From Oopsacas minuta (lineage: Eukaryota > Porifera > Hexactinellida > Lyssacinosida > Leucopsacidae), in contig JAKMXF010000338.1 in NCBI GenBank assembly GCA_024704765.1, forward strand, positions 154,878 through 218,877: a stretch of 64,000 nt of DNA. Reading direction: 5' to 3'. Under the pieces are notes generated by a model. That model was given only the letters and a program-made list of their open reading frames with translations, did no database searches and was not told the origin of the DNA. The translations under genes were made by a program, and so were the position numbers. Of this stretch, positions 10,546 to 23,170 are shown one piece after another (position 1 is the stretch's first letter; each line of letters begins with the position of its first letter).

Positions 10546-11500
10546 TATTGTGCAATAAATTTGTGTTATATCATTGTGATATGAAATCATATAATGCTAT
10601 TCATTATAATCGTGATACGCCACAATCGGTGATGTTTCTATTGAATGAATAATACACAAATATTAAATGTTTAGGAATTATTTTTTGTTATTTTTGTAAG
10701 AAAGTAAATGATATTATTCACGCGGCCTATAAAGTTAGTTTCTTTATCTTTAATTTTTCTGGAATTAGTAAGATGGTAGTATATATGTGAGAATGACAAT
10801 GTCCTCCGATAGCTCCTTGAGAACTGAGTTAGGCATGTGAATAAGATTCAAATCCAAATAAGTAGAAAAAATATCATATACAGTTATAAACTAAATTATA
10901 AAATATATTCAATAACATCCATCTTACAAAAATAAGAGTTCGTAGCAAGCCTGCCCAGTCTTATAAGCGAAACGAGCAATCAAAAGTTTTCTTGAGTACT
11001 TTAGTTAGTAGAATTTCATACCAATAAGAGAATAAATATACACTGTATACACCATATGAGAATACAATTTTTTGGAATATACACTGTACAAGAATATATT
11101 TTCTGATATTTCTGTTTGGAACTACAGTCTCAAAATTATTACTTGAGAATATATTGTAGCATATTATGGATACGTTTTCACAGCCTCACGAGGTGGTAGA
11201 GACAATCTATTAGTTCCATAAAGGGAGATTATTGAATGTGTATCATATAAGGACAAGTAAACCCGCAAATGCATAGAATAATTATTCATGGATAATATTG
11301 GATATCTATACTCAGCGAATACATAAAGTTAGTTATGGATTCCCATGGAAGCAATTAAAATGATAATTAAGAGGATTATAATGAGAGCAATTATACCATA
11401 TAATATTACATTAGGTTTCATACCGTTAGATATATATTCATCAATAAAAGGCAATAAATATTCACCAGGTGTAAGGATCTAAAGATCTAAAAACGATATA
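10546..11500. other. No gene recognised
   Basis: AT-rich sequence without reading frames or recognisable repeats on either strand. The bases just after 10545 may continue the sequence that flanked copy A before insertion. Confidence 0.5.
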
Positions 11501-11504
11501 AAAA

Positions 11505-11975
11505 TACTGATTTCAGATTTCAGGATCTCATGGGCAAATTACCCAGGGGACGAAATTTCAAGAGATTCCATGAATTTTGTTACGAACGTAAAGTCCGGCA
11601 GTATTCGGTTAATTTAGTTCGAAACCCTTTTGTGCAAAAAGTGGAAGATTGTATTACTGATGATCAGGATGATGCCCAAGAGGAATTTATAAATTTGATT
11701 AATGACTCGGGAGCAAAGGCTCTATTTTCAACGATGAGTGTTCCCTGTTACACACCTATCCATTGGTATCACAAATCGCAATTAAGGCGCTACTACCATT
11801 TCCTTCTACCTACTTAAGTGAAACAGGTTTCTCCAGTCTACTAACAATTAAAACGAAAAATCGAAATAGATTGGATGTTGAACATGATTTAAGATGCTGT
11901 CTTTCTAAAACCGAGCCAAGGATTTCTCAACTTGTTGAAAAAAAAACAGTTTCAACTCTCACATTAGGCATATAA
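11505..11975 (+). pseudogene. hAT transposase C-terminal fragment (ZBED5/SCAND3-like)
   Basis: Two overlapping frames (11530-11817 and 11763-11975) join as the last part of a hAT transposase. The first reads NLVRNPFVQKVEDCI and DDAQEEFINLINDSG. The second, after a frame change near 11765, reads IAIKALLPFPSTYLSETGFSS, TKNRNRLDVEHDLR and SKTEPRISQLVEKK. This is the conserved hAT C-terminal dimerisation region as found in ZBED5- and SCAND3-like relatives. The catalytic core and DNA-binding zinc finger are absent. It is not part of the hAT element at 12437-14852, whose own C-terminus has different text. Confidence 0.75.
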
Positions 11976-11979
11976 ATGA

Positions 11980-12436
11980 AAATTTTTCTTTTAAAAGAAC
12001 TTTATACAAAAAATATATTTAGTGGTAAAGTTGGCACGTTCCTGAGTAACAGTAGTGAGTATGGAAATTATATATTAGCCAAAACCTTAAAAACCTGACA
12101 AAATTATATGATTATTGACAAAAGATTCATGCAATTGTGCTTTATATCCCGAGTGTCAATGCCCTTGAAATTCATCAAAATCAGATACCTGTTGACAATG
12201 AGTCAATCCGAATTTTAACAAAGTCTAGAGTGAAGTTAATTTGTCTCTGATATATACATAAACCATCCAGTAAAAGATAACACTTTCTACCTATTCCTAG
12301 TCGAGAAAAGTCTTTTGGTACCAATGGCTTAGTGTATCATAAATTTTGATTCAATGCTTCGAAATTCGCGAAAGAAATTATGAAGAACGTATAACAGTGT
12401 AAAGTCGATTACTAGGACCATTTGTTTATCCTAAAG
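11980..12436. other. No gene recognised
   Basis: AT-rich spacer between two hAT remnants. No reading frame or repeat boundary seen. Confidence 0.5.
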
Positions 12437-14852
12437 CAGCGGTCGGCAACCTCCGGCCCGCGGGCCTAATCTGGCCCGTGAGGCGAATTCATCCGGCCCG
12501 CGGCGCTCCTTAGCATCCCTGTTGTGAACTCCAATTTGTTCATCAATTGGAAGCAAAAATTCTAAAATATTATTTTCCTAAGATAATCCTTGATGGTGAA
12601 TGCATGGTTCAATACATGGTTCAATGAATAGTGGTGATTGTGCATGCGCAATGTATTTCTTTAGCACCTTACAAGTTACAACCTGTCAATAATATAATTG
12701 AATAAATATGATTATCACGTCTTTTCAAGGCTGTTCTTTGTTCACTTATCATTGTTAGTAAATAGTCCTTGATTTCAAAAGCATTTTAGTAAGTATTTTT
12801 TCAATTTTTCATTAACTTCACTTATCTTTAAGTTTAGCATTTGTCGAGTGATTTTGTTGTTCAGATTTATTTACGTATGGCATCAAATAAGAGAAGAAAA
12901 GTAGATCGGGAAAATTGAACATTCACGGAAAGTTGGACTGAACAATACTTTTTGTATTATGTTTGGAGATAAGCCTTTATGCTTACTATGTAATGCAACT
13001 GTGGCTGCTGTAAAAGAGTGTAATCTAAAGCGACATTACACAACAAAGCACTCGGAGAAATTTGATTCAATTATTGGAGAAGAGCGAAAAGTAAAGATTA
13101 ATTCTCTACGAGGATCCCTGTGTAAACAACAAGATATTTTCACAAAGCAATATACCGAATCCGCAAACAGGACTTGTGCAAGTTTCGCTATCAGTGAAAT
13201 CATTGGCAGAAAAATGAAACCGTTTACTGATGGAGAATTTGTGAAAGAATGTCTTCAACTGCGGTTGACTTTGTTGCCTTGAGAAAAAAAGCCTGTTCGC
13301 TAACATCAGTCTTTCTGGAACGAACTGTCACACGTAGAATTGAAGATTTATCTGCTGACGTCAAACAATCATTAAAAGAACTTACGCGCCAATTTGAATT
13401 TTTCGCCATTGCTTTGGATGAGAGTACTGATCTCAAGGATACTGCTCAAGTTGCTGTTTTTATAAGAGGAATTAATGCGCACTTTGATATCACTGAAGAG
13501 TTTGCAAGCTTGGTTCCACTTAGGGATACTACAACTGGTCTAAATATTTTTAATGAAGTTAAAAGTGTTATAGATGACTTTGGTCCAAAATTAGATGATC
13601 TTTGTGGAGTGACAACAGATGGTGCCCCAGCAATGACCGGTACCGTGAACGGAGCTGTTTCATTAATTGAAAAAGAGATGAGGAATGTTGGAATCGAGCG
13701 AAATTTAGTACGGACACACTGCCTAATTCATCTTGAAGCCCTATGTGCAAAATGTTTGAGGATGCAAGAAGTCATGCGAGTGGTTGTTAAGACTGTGAAC
13801 TTTGTATGCTCAAGGGGGTTGAATCATCGTCAATTTCAAAAACTGATGGAAGAGATAGATTCTCAATACGGTGATTTATTATATTATTGCGAAGTTCGCT
13901 GGTTAAGCAGAGGTGCTATGCTAGAGAGAGTGTATCAGCTGAGAAATGAATTGACGACATTCGTTAGAGAAAAGGGTTTGGAAATTCCTGAGTTTAGTGA
14001 TTCAAAATGGTTGTCAGATTTTGCTTTTCTTGTGGATATTACCAATCACTTGAACCGTTAAATTTGAAACTACAGGGAAAGAACCAGTTAGCTAACGTCC
14101 TTTATGAACATGTATGTGCATTTCAAGCTAAGTTGCGATTGTGGGAGTTTCAATTGAATCAGCAGAATTGTGCACATTTTCCTAGTCTTAATGTAAATCA
14201 GCCAATTGATGTAACTTACTATTCTACTTTTATATCTGATCTAAGCGTACAATTTGATATCCGGTTTGCTGACGTAGAGAAGTATCAAAGGGAGTTCAGT
14301 TATTTCGCTAGTCCATTTGGTGTCAATTATATTGAGGCCCCAGAAGAGATGCAATTGGAGCTAATCGAGCTTCAAAATTCTGTTGAGCTTAAGTCGAGGT
14401 ACCGGGATCTTTCTTTTGTGGAATTCTATCAGAAGTACTTGACAAATGGCAAATTTCCAGTACTGAGGAAGCATCCCAAGACAACTGCAGTACTTTTTGG
14501 TAGTACTTATGTTTGCGAGTAACTTTTCTCAAGAATGAAATATGCAAAAAAACAAGTTAAGAACGAAATTAAAGAACGACCATGTGGAAAATGTAATGCG
14601 ATTATCAACTTCTACAATATTACCTGATGTAATAAGACTGTCAAAGGACGGACAGCATCAAAAATCGCATTAATAATTCACTTATTCTAGTTTTCTTCCA
14701 TTATTAAAGACAATTCTAACATATTTATTTATAATTACCAATTCGACAATTGATAAATTTCGAATAAGATCAGAGAATGGTGATCGCTTGGCCCGCGCAA
14801 TGCACTGAAAGACTCAATCTGGCCCGCAGGCTCAAAAGGTTGCCGCCCCCTG
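12437..14852 (+). mobile_element. hAT element with GC-rich inverted ends
   Basis: The left end CAGCGGTCGGCAACC and the complement of the right end, CAGGGGGCGGCAACC, form inverted repeats followed by GGCCCG-rich subterminal sequence, a pattern common in animal hAT elements. The 8-bp flanks, tcctaaag at 12429-12436 and ctgtaaag at 14853-14860, agree at five of eight positions, so the target duplication is decayed. One broken gene lies inside. Confidence 0.85.
12877..14673 (+). pseudogene. hAT transposase (GTF2IRD2/ZBED5-like), broken
   Basis: ATG at 12877 begins MASNKRRKVDREN, then an in-frame TGA, then a frame change into a BED-like zinc finger (CLLCNATVAAVKECNLKRHYTTKH). After another frame change the core runs from 13249 to 14061: FFAIALDESTDLKDTAQ with the first catalytic Asp, GVTTDGAPAMTG with the second, HCLIHLEALCAK, and EVRWLSRGAMLERV. 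A third shift near 14040 leads into 14007-14522 (LKLQGKNQLANVLYEHVCAF onward). The C-terminal dimerisation block is degraded after a stop at 14522 (LFSRMKYAKKQVKN). At least four lesions make it inactive. The order of domains matches the Charlie-like branch of hAT transposases. Confidence 0.88.
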
Positions 14853-14860
14853 CTGTAAAG

Positions 14861-15980
14861 GATGATTAGTAAAAGGCTTAGCAGAAAATCTAATATTTGG
14901 TAAAACTAAATGTGTTATTTACACAGGTAGCTGAAAAACATTGGCACAAAAAATGAGATCCTTGAGATTTTTTCACTTTCTTGTGCAGAATTTTATGAGG
15001 AATCTGAATATCCACTCCAAAAACTTTTCCTTACATTAAATTATTTTGCAGATTATACAAACATTTAGGAAATCACAAAAATTCTGGCTATTATAATTTT
15101 AATATAACCCAATTTTTAATATATTATCGTGATTCTTCGCTGATATATTTCTTTCTAGAATTCAATTGAATTACAAGTTACCTAAGAGAATTGATGTTTT
15201 TAACGAATTCCTATCCAAAATGTCATTAGCATGGCCACAAACTGAAAAGTCTTACCAGAAATTCATATTAACGAGATAGTTTAAATAAATTAGTTAAATT
15301 ACGCTATGCAAAAAATATATCTAAAATGCCGCCCCCCGCCCCTATTTCGCAGAAAAAAATGGATGAGAATCAAGTAATTTATTTTACATGGCCTAAGTGA
15401 ACACATCTTTTTCATTATATTTCTTCAATATTTATACAAAATATTGTACAAACTGTGATCTACGAATGTGTCGTATAATATAATTATCCTTAACTTATTC
15501 TAGATTCATAGACATTTTATTGAACATCCATTTGAGTTTTTTATTCTGGATTAGTTACACGTCCTACTTTCAGCTTTGTCAACCGATAGAAGATTAAATA
15601 GTTAACTAATCCAGTTGGAGACGTAACGAGTCTTGTAGAGTCAGAACAATTATATATCTAATTAATCTGTGTGTGAAAGACCCCAGGGCTGATTTTGGCA
15701 TATATGGGTATTTTCGGCATGGCTCTGACAAGTTTGAGACTTGGACGAAGATTCACACCTAGGACGAAATTATGACGTCATTTTCACCTATACTAGTAGT
15801 AGTAAATCCAATAATCGATTTGGACAATGCTGTGGTCATCTTTCCTACTAATTTCTGAAAGAAAAGACTTTATCTTATCTCAATTAGTAATTTATTATGG
15901 AACTCAGTAATCTGAACTGTAAATACCGCGCCTGTCACTTAGTTTTTACATTTTAATTTCCCATAATCGATATTTAGTCT
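14861..15980. other. No gene recognised
   Basis: AT-rich sequence. A weak inverted pair (GGATTAGTTACACGTC near 15550 and GACGTAACGAG near 15625) may be a decayed short element. No gene is supported. Confidence 0.45.
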
Positions 15981-15990
15981 ACGGATTACT

Positions 15991-16702
15991 GATGGCTGGT
16001 CCCAATCCAAACTGGGAATCCACCCTTACTCAACTCCTAGCAAATGTTACCGCATGTATAAACTTATTTCATGAACTTGAAAGTGAAAAAACATGGGGGC
16101 GATAATATATCTGATTAGGTTGTTGGAGATAATAGTGAAATTCGACCAAAAGCGTATTGGATTTTACGAAAAATTTCAGAACAGTTTTGGGAACGCTTCT
16201 TTCAACCTACACAACATTATTGAGAGAGGTTGAATTGGGCAAAAAGTTGGAGCTTGGATATCAAGGAATATCTCAGCACTATAAATTAGACTACTTCCAA
16301 GACAAAGCTGACGAATCAATTGCTAAACAGTTCGAAGAATTATTTGTATCAGTTCCTGTTTTGAAATCTCCTGAGGAGCGGACTTGGAAAATGAAATCGG
16401 GAGGTATTGGAGTTCTGGGTTCTTTGGGGGTTACTATGATTGGAGCATTAGGATTAGAATTACAAATGCCTGTAGTCATTGGTAGTGCGGCAGTGATTGC
16501 ACATTACTACCTTCACTCAAAAGGGAGGAAAAGAGGGCTAGGATATCAGCATATAAAGTCACTATACGACTCTCTTAAAGATTCATTATTAATTTCCAAA
16601 TTGGAGGTTCTTTCTTTCAAGTTGGAAAACCTGTCCCACAGTAGGCTACTAGGGTACATTAGGCCCAAATTCCTACCTTCAATTTATACCATTTTGAATT
16701 AG
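15991..16702 (+). CDS. Unidentified frame, 182 codons plus upstream in-phase segment
   Basis: From 16148 to 16702 one frame is open for about 184 codons, much longer than chance predicts in DNA this AT-rich. It contains a leading helical, charged part (LLREVELGKKLELGYQGI, then DESIAKQFEELF), a hydrophobic glycine-rich stretch (GIGVLGSLGVTMIGALGLEL, then VVIGSAAVIAHYYL), a basic patch (SKGRKRGLGY) and a second helical part. About 150 bp upstream, in the same phase, ATG at 15991 reads MAGPNPNWESTLTQLL for 37 codons; four or more stops separate the two. It could be two exons, a decayed gene, or a chance pair. I do not recognise the protein. The hydrophobic stretch could be a membrane segment. 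Confidence 0.4.
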
Positions 16703-17136
16703 GAATTAGATTCTAGATATATCCAACAAGCGATATGTAAAGTATCAGATGAAACAGTTAAGTATTTCTATTTTTGTGGTCAATCAAATGTAGGACTTCA
16801 TTGCTGTATTCTATGTTTATCCAAACATTATATAAATCAATGAAGCTATTTCAGTAATCTTTTGAATTTCTGATGCATATTGTTCATTTACATGCCTTCC
16901 AAGCAGAGTGCGCTGAATTTGAATCTATCATTGAATTTCTTCAAGAGCGAAAAGATTAATCAGATATTACGGATACAATACTGAGAAAATTTTGTAGAAA
17001 TTCCTCTCGGCCATAAGCCATCTTGTTGGCAGCAAAATTTGTTTCCATTAGTTTCCACCCTCAATTTTTAGTATGTTTCTAGTCAAGTAATATAAACAAT
17101 ATATTCAAAGTACAAATGCCGCTTCATTGCGCAACA
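16703..17136. other. No gene recognised
   Basis: AT-rich spacer between the unidentified frame and the next Tc1 element; nothing supported. Confidence 0.5.
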
Positions 17137-17138
17137 TA

Positions 17139-18470
17139 CAGGGTGTTAAGAAATTGATGTCACCTTTTTGAAATTAAATAGAGCCATAAATTAACTATTT
17201 GAATCGTGTTTTAGTTTCCAATTCTTATTCTACGTATTTGAAATAATAGAATTCCTGTAAATTCCGAAAATTATAGACACTAAAAATACTCTCTTGTTCA
17301 ATTTTTCTTACTTTTCATATACAAGAAATAATCATGGTCAAAGAAGCTACTCTAGCTGTCCGTACACGTGCAGTTTGCATGATAGAAGCTGGGATTTTTA
17401 TTAATAAAGTGGCCAAGGTTGTAGGAATATCTGTCCGTACCATTCGGCGCTGGTTGCTGAGGTCCAAGTCTGGTGAACCTCTACAGAACAGGAGGGGCTG
17501 TGGAAGGAAAACGTCCGTCACGATGGTACCGAAAGTGGTCATTGCCAAGACAATCGGTAAAAAAATGAAATCCACACGAGTTATCTCCCAGAATCTCAAA
17601 TCTAAAGGGTTTTCTATCTCCCACGTGACAGTACACTCGTATTTACGCAAAAATCTGAAAGTTCGACCATACAAACCCCAGGTTCAACCCAAATTGACGG
17701 AAAAACAGAGGACAGCTCGGATAAAATTCTGTAATGAAAGGAAGAATTGGTCAATTGATAGCTGGCGAGGGTTTTATTCTCGGACGAGTCCTCCTTTGAG
17801 GTATTCCACACTCCAAATAAGCAAAACGACCGAGTTTGGGCGAAATCTAGTTCCAATGTTCCTCCTACCGAAAAGGTCAAATTTCCTAGAAAAATCATGG
17901 TCTGGGGTGTGATGTCATACCGAGCCCTCTCACATCACATTATCCCCAAAGGACAAACTGTGACATCAGAATATTATGTGGAAGTTATATTGAAACAGTC
18001 TCTAATACCCAGCATGCTTCGAACGAGAGATTCAGGGACTATTCTGGAGAGAAAATTGTTGCTAGAAAGGTCCAAAGCAATTTTTCAACAAGATGGGGCA
18101 CCAGCACATACCTCCAAAAGAAGTCAGGAATGGCTAAAAAACAATATGCCAGGGTTTTGGACCAAGGACATATGGCCTCTAAACTCACCAGACTTAAATC
18201 CTATTGAGAACCTCTGGGCTATTTTGCAAACCAAACTGGATTCAATGGAGCGAGCAACCAACCTAAAATGTTAGAAAAGCAGCTGATTTTGGCCTGGAAG
18301 GAAATCTCACCGGAGACACTAGAGAAACTCATAGCAGGGATGCCCTCTCGCATTAATAAATGTTTAAAATTAAATGGAGATTACATAGGAAAGTAAATAG
18401 CACACCTTTCTAGTTCGCATTATTGAAATATGCATGGTATAAAATGGGACATCAATTTCTTAACACCCTG
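17139..18470 (+). mobile_element. Tc1-related element, DD37E type (TIR CAGGGTGTTAAGAAATTGA)
   Basis: 1,332-bp element with inverted CAGGGTGTTAAGAAATTGA ends and TA on both sides (17137-17138, 18471-18472). It encodes one broken transposase on the plus strand. Confidence 0.92.
17334..18396 (+). pseudogene. DD37E transposase (two frameshifts)
   Basis: ATG at 17334 opens a helix-turn-helix N-terminus (VAKVVGISVRTIRRWLL, RRGCGRKTSV) and a second HTH region ending YLRKNLKVRPYKP. Near 17765 the frame shifts, so the first catalytic Asp (LFSDESSFEVF) is read in the frame that continues as MVWGVMSYRALS. QQDGAPAHTSK holds the second Asp and SPDLNPIENLW the Glu. Thirty-seven residues separate them, the spacing of the ITmD37E group. 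A second shift near 18265 ends the frame early; in the next frame the C-terminus LEKLIAGMPSRINKCL and YIGK can be read to a stop at 18396. All three catalytic residues persist, so the copy is dead only by frameshift. Confidence 0.88.
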
Positions 18471-18573
18471 TATTAAATAATGTCAAATTCCATTCTCACA
18501 TCTACTTTGCTATGGTACTATGTAATGTAATTACATGGTAATTTACACCAATATAACGTAATAATTACTTATA

Positions 18574-19876
18574 CAGGGTGGCTTTTAAGTTTTGTCCCAT
18601 GATTTATAAGAACCATTTTCTATGCTGAGTCCCTGCTATTAGATATATCTTATTAGTTTACCTTATTATACTGTATATACATAAATATGCAGTTTCAGAG
18701 TACAATCGTATAGAAATTTCAATTTTATCAGTGATGGAACGTGAGAGGTCGGCAATAGTAGAATTATTTACAAAAGGACATCCTTCAAGGGAAATTTTGA
18801 AGATCCTGAAACTCCCTCTAAACAAAAGGAAATTTGTGCACCACACTATTAGGCGATACAAGGATACTGGAAGAGTTGAAGATAGGGCGAGATCAGGCCG
18901 CCCGTGCTCAGTAATCACCCCCAGCTTAGGGAAAGCCATCGCCCAGCGAATTCGCCGAAATCCTAGATGTTCCATAAGGAAAATGGATCTGATCTGAAAG
19001 TATCAAGATGTGCAATGACTAAAATTGTGAAAAGGGATTTAGGGATAAGTTCATTCAAGCGTAAGAAGGTATACTTCCTTGATCAATTGGTAAAGGAAAA
19101 AAGGGCTGCAAGATGCAAAGGTGCGTTGGGCCGGTACGCTGTTGAAAATCTAGAAAAAATATTATTTTCAGATGAGAAAATATTCACTATCCAGGAAGCA
19201 ACCAATATACAAAATGATCGTATACTTGCATTATCTCCTTCCAAAGTCGACGAGAAGTCCAGATATGTTAGCCGAATACAGAACCCTAAGTCATTGATGG
19301 TTTGGGCAGGGGTATCAAAAATCGGCAGAACATCATTGGTTTTTGTACCACAAGGGGTAAAATCAATTCAATTAATTATCGAGAAATGGTTTTGGAGCCA
19401 GTATTGAAGAATATAGGCCGAGACATGTTCGGAGGTACTTCATTTGTTTCCCAGCAAGACGGGGCGCCAGCATACACTTCTAGTGTTACCCAGTCATGGT
19501 TACATGACAATTTTCCTGGTTTTATAACCAAGGAAGAATGGCTTCCTTACAGTCCTGACCTGAATCCCATGGATTATTCTGTGTGGTCAATTCTCTAGAC
19601 GAAAGCTTGTGTTAACCCTCACACAAGTATCAAGTCACTGAAGAGGAAAATTTGCCAAGAGTGGAACAAATTCCCCAAAAAACTCTCCGTGTTGCTATTG
19701 AGGCCTTGCCAGGTAGAATTACACGTGTAATACAAAACGAGGGAGGCTATATTGAATAAATATCGCGAAATATGTTTGTCTCTGAATCATAAATTATAAC
19801 AATAAATATCATTACCAAGCTATATATATTGATAAATATTAGCTTTTGCATGTGACAGAACTTAAAAGCCACCCTG
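18574..19876 (+). mobile_element. Tc1-like element, DD37D type (TIR CAGGGTGGCTTTTAAGTT)
   Basis: 1,303-bp element with inverted CAGGGTGGCTTTTAAGTT ends flanked by TA (18572-18573, 19877-19878), only 102 bp from the preceding DD37E element. Confidence 0.92.
18734..19759 (+). pseudogene. DD37D transposase (three or more lesions)
   Basis: ATG at 18734 starts MERERSAIVELFTKG and a paired HTH (KFVHHTIRRYKDTG, ARSGRP). The frame fails near 18990 and resumes at 18967-19407 with KILFSDEKIFTIQEA (first Asp) and LMVWAGVSKIG. It shifts again near 19360, giving REMVLEPVLKNIG, QQDGAPAYTSS (second Asp) and PYSPDLNPMDYSVWSIL (third Asp). A TAG then cuts the C-terminus, which can still be read to EGGYIE near 19757. 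The 37-residue spacing and third Asp match the 3.3-kb and 59.4-kb elements; the TIR is different, so it is a separate family. Confidence 0.88.
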
Positions 19877-19954
19877 TATATACTGCATATTACGAAGTAG
19901 CATACAAGTTCATTAATTTGATAACCTAATAAACCTCTAATTATCAATTTAAAG

Positions 19955-22140
19955 ATGGCTGAAGCAACAATAGTATCTGAAAGCCCGAAAACACCTCATG
20001 ACTTGGCTATCATATTGAAGGTTCACGACTATGATATCAATCAAGCAGCAGATGAGGTGGTGCGTATACTAAATCTCGAGGAAGACAAGAGACATTCTAC
20101 GTACTCTCTAATATCTAAAGTGTCATTGATTTCAGAAAGAGTAAGAAATCTATTGAGAGCTTAGATGGTGAGTGGTGGAGTGCAAATATTCCATGGATCC
20201 CTGTTGAACCTAAGAGCACACAATCATCCCTTTCTGTTTCAGGCTGTGATGTAGAAAGCGGTGTTATATTGGTTCCAAATGTAGAGAGGAGAAAATCAAT
20301 TGATGACATTCAAGTTCGTTCAAAAAAGATAAGGCTTGATCAGACTGGGATACTTCCATCATCCAGTTAGCACAACTTGAAAATATTTCAGTTATTCGCT
20401 ACGTTGCTCTCCTCTTGTATATTGTAGCTGTAGAACAAACCGCAAATATCGCTTGAAAATCTATAACGAAGGATCAATATCAACCCTCAGTAACATAGTT
20501 TCACCAGAAAATCACATTCTTAGCATATCAACTTAAGCTGGGAAAGGAAAATGGAGAGATCTTAAATATTATCTCCAATCAGAAGGCCTCGTTTTGGCAA
20601 CTTGGGAAAATATTTGTGAAATTAGAAATCAATTGTTCCAAAATTCGACTGGTATCCAGATGTTTCCAAACCTATAGAGTCTATATATCTTACTCATCAC
20701 ATGGAATTTCTCTTTTTGACCGGTTGTTAAAAGAATTTGTGCTAAATTTTCCTGCACCACACTTCTATCCATTAACACCCAAAATCAAGAATGGATTGGA
20801 TGGTTCTGGATCTCATTCCTCTCCTGGGTTATTGTCAGACTTAAATATAGATCGATCAAATTATATTGTCTTCATGGTTTCACCCCTTCAGGTAATAGAT
20901 CGATTTGGGAATGTTCTGTGGTAAAATAGGCATCCTAACTCCTGTTTTTCCAACCAACCAGTAGCACTTATTTGCCAAAGGGAGACTATTGACACTGTGA
21001 TAGAATTGACCAAGTTACTAAACCCTGAAATTGTTCCACTAAATGAGAATGGTTTTGATCAGCTAAATGGCTATGTTAAAGTAGAAGTCAAAGCTTCAAT
21101 GTTTGACGGAAAAATGTTAGCAACAATGACAGGTAAAGGAGGAGCGCCATGTATTGCCTGCAAAGCAACCCGAAGTGATATCGATAGTATTACGAAAGTT
21201 GTTTGCGGGTTTCCTTTAGATTGTTCGATAGAGGATATCTAAGAGACAATCCATCAGTTAACTTCTGATGGAAAAGTGCTGATGAGCTACAATACAAAGC
21301 AATGGTGTGGGATTACACACGAACCTGCAGGTGGCATTGATGTATTTCCTGCAGCACCTTTACATTCTTACCTGAGGATTTTAGATTGGTTTTCGAACCT
21401 CATCTACCGAATTGCAACAGGAAAGTCCAAGTGGACTGAAGATCAAATGGTGCGAGACTATCGAGGTTTAGTATGCAAGCGTATCCATGAGCTTACGAAC
21501 TTATCATTCGACCTATCAGGAGGAAGTGGGAACACAAGCACTGGTAACATGGCAAGAACTTTTTTTTCATATAAAAAATCGTGTTTAGGATCGCTTTATC
21601 GTTTGACCAAATGTTCATAGAGATGCTCTGACAGAGATTCACAGAATCTATCTGCATTACTCAGAGTTGCTAATAGTAATGAGGTTGTCTATGTAGACAG
21701 ATTTCGTGCATTAAGTCAAGAAACCTATATACTAATCTTACAAACCTTTCCCTGGGTTTCTATAGCAATACACTCCACAAATTCTTGGCTCATGCGCATC
21801 AATTTATTGAGAGAAATGACAGGGTAGGATTATGTAGTCTTTCTGAAGAAGGGTTAGAACAAGGACATGTTGATCAGAGAGTTCTCAATACATTTGAGCA
21901 GGAAATCAGATTTTCTAAGTGGGTTAAGTGATGTTGCAATGGTGCTCTAGATCTATGGTAGTCCAATTCTGAATGAAAAATTCAGAAGGATCATTATTTG
22001 TTCCACCTGTGGTCAAGTAGGCCATCAAAAGAATTGTGTAACAAACAGGCAAGGTGAAAACGTTACAAATAATATTGATAATGAAGATTCTCTCCTTCAA
22101 AATTCCATAGATGAACTCTTCTTGCATTTAACATTAATTC
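19955..22140 (+). pseudogene. Diverged Transib-family transposase relic
   Basis: A second Transib lineage, on the plus strand. ATG at 19955 begins MAEATIVSESPKTPHDLA. The core appears in pieces: NGLDGSGSHSSPGLL near 20790 (first Asp region), PNSCFSNQPVALICQ near 20935, MFDGKMLATMTGKGGAPCIAC near 21095 (second Asp and the C-x2-C pair), FPAAPLHSYLRILDWFSNL near 21345, SGGSGNTSTGNMARTFFS near 21515, and LHKFLAHAHQFIERND with SLSEEGLEQ near 21770-21860 (H-x4-H pair and the Glu region). Stops occur near 20922, 21240 and 21620, and frames change after 21600. A C-terminal CSTCGQVGHQKNC cluster follows near 22000. No CACAGTG ends were found. Confidence 0.78.
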
Positions 22141-22780
22141 ATCAATAAGATATTCGTACGTTAGTTATTATTCAGTTACCATAGCCATTGTATATTTATA
22201 TTCTATTTCTTCTAATAAAAACTCAGTTTAGTGAATATCTAGATTTCTGTATTACTGTATATGGTAATTACGATTACGTCATATATTGAAAACCTGATGT
22301 GATACAACAAAATTGAAATCAACAAAAGAACCGCAGCCGACTTACTATACAGTAATAATGTATTTTATAAGCCTATCTCTAAAATAGAACGCGTAAAACC
22401 CTAATACTAGTAATTCGCAATAATAGCCCACTGTGCTGCAAAGAAGCCGATTCGCAGCTAGATCAATACAAACTCACGTTTGATCACACCTCAAAAAGCA
22501 ATAAGTTCTAATAAAATCTCGCTAACAAATTCATTGACAAACTATACAGTGTATTCTTATAGCTAAACCCCCTACCAACTATAAAGCATATTTTTGAGCT
22601 AGACCACTACAAACTATGATAAATTTCTAAGATCTATTTTTGGGAACATTTCTTTAATTAGATTTCTTTACTTAGACAAAGACTAGATGGCTTGCTGTGA
22701 GAATTTTACTGATGAAATTGGAAAAGGAGCCATCATACAGCCCACACCAATATATCGATTAGTATCTATTATTGTATTCA
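22141..22780. other. No gene recognised
   Basis: AT-rich sequence after the Transib relic. Nothing supported on either strand. Confidence 0.45.
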
Positions 22781-23170
22781 CCTGTTTAATGACCTGGAAA
22801 TAGAACGAACACTAACAGAAAAGTTGTTTGACTACTTCGCAGGTGAGAGAAATCTAATCGACATAGAAAATCTGCCTAGAAATTTTGAAATATTGAAGAA
22901 AGAGGTAGAGATAGGAATACAACTCTATGTGAAGTTATCCTGTAAGATGAATTTCTTGAATGCCAATCCAAACTTTCAAGGTTTTAAACAACTATCAATA
23001 AGAAATTCTGACAAAACCACTCCCCGTTGGGGATTCAACAAGAATTGGGATCTGATTTCGATGAGCTACTAGCTATAGTTGCAGATATCAAAGTGCCGGA
23101 AAAAGATACAAGACAAAGATGGTTCAATTATATTAGTATCATGATCGTAAAATGCTCTTCAATACTGCAA
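22780..23170 (+). CDS. Unidentified frame
   Basis: A frame from about 22780 reads FNDLEIERTLTEKLFDYFAG, then RNLIDIENLPRNFEILKK and further helical, lysine-rich text to a stop at 23070. In a shifted frame, IQQELGSDFDELLAIVADIK continues to about 23190, so a broken coding region of about 130 codons is possible. I do not recognise the family. It could be debris of an element or a chance frame. Confidence 0.25.
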
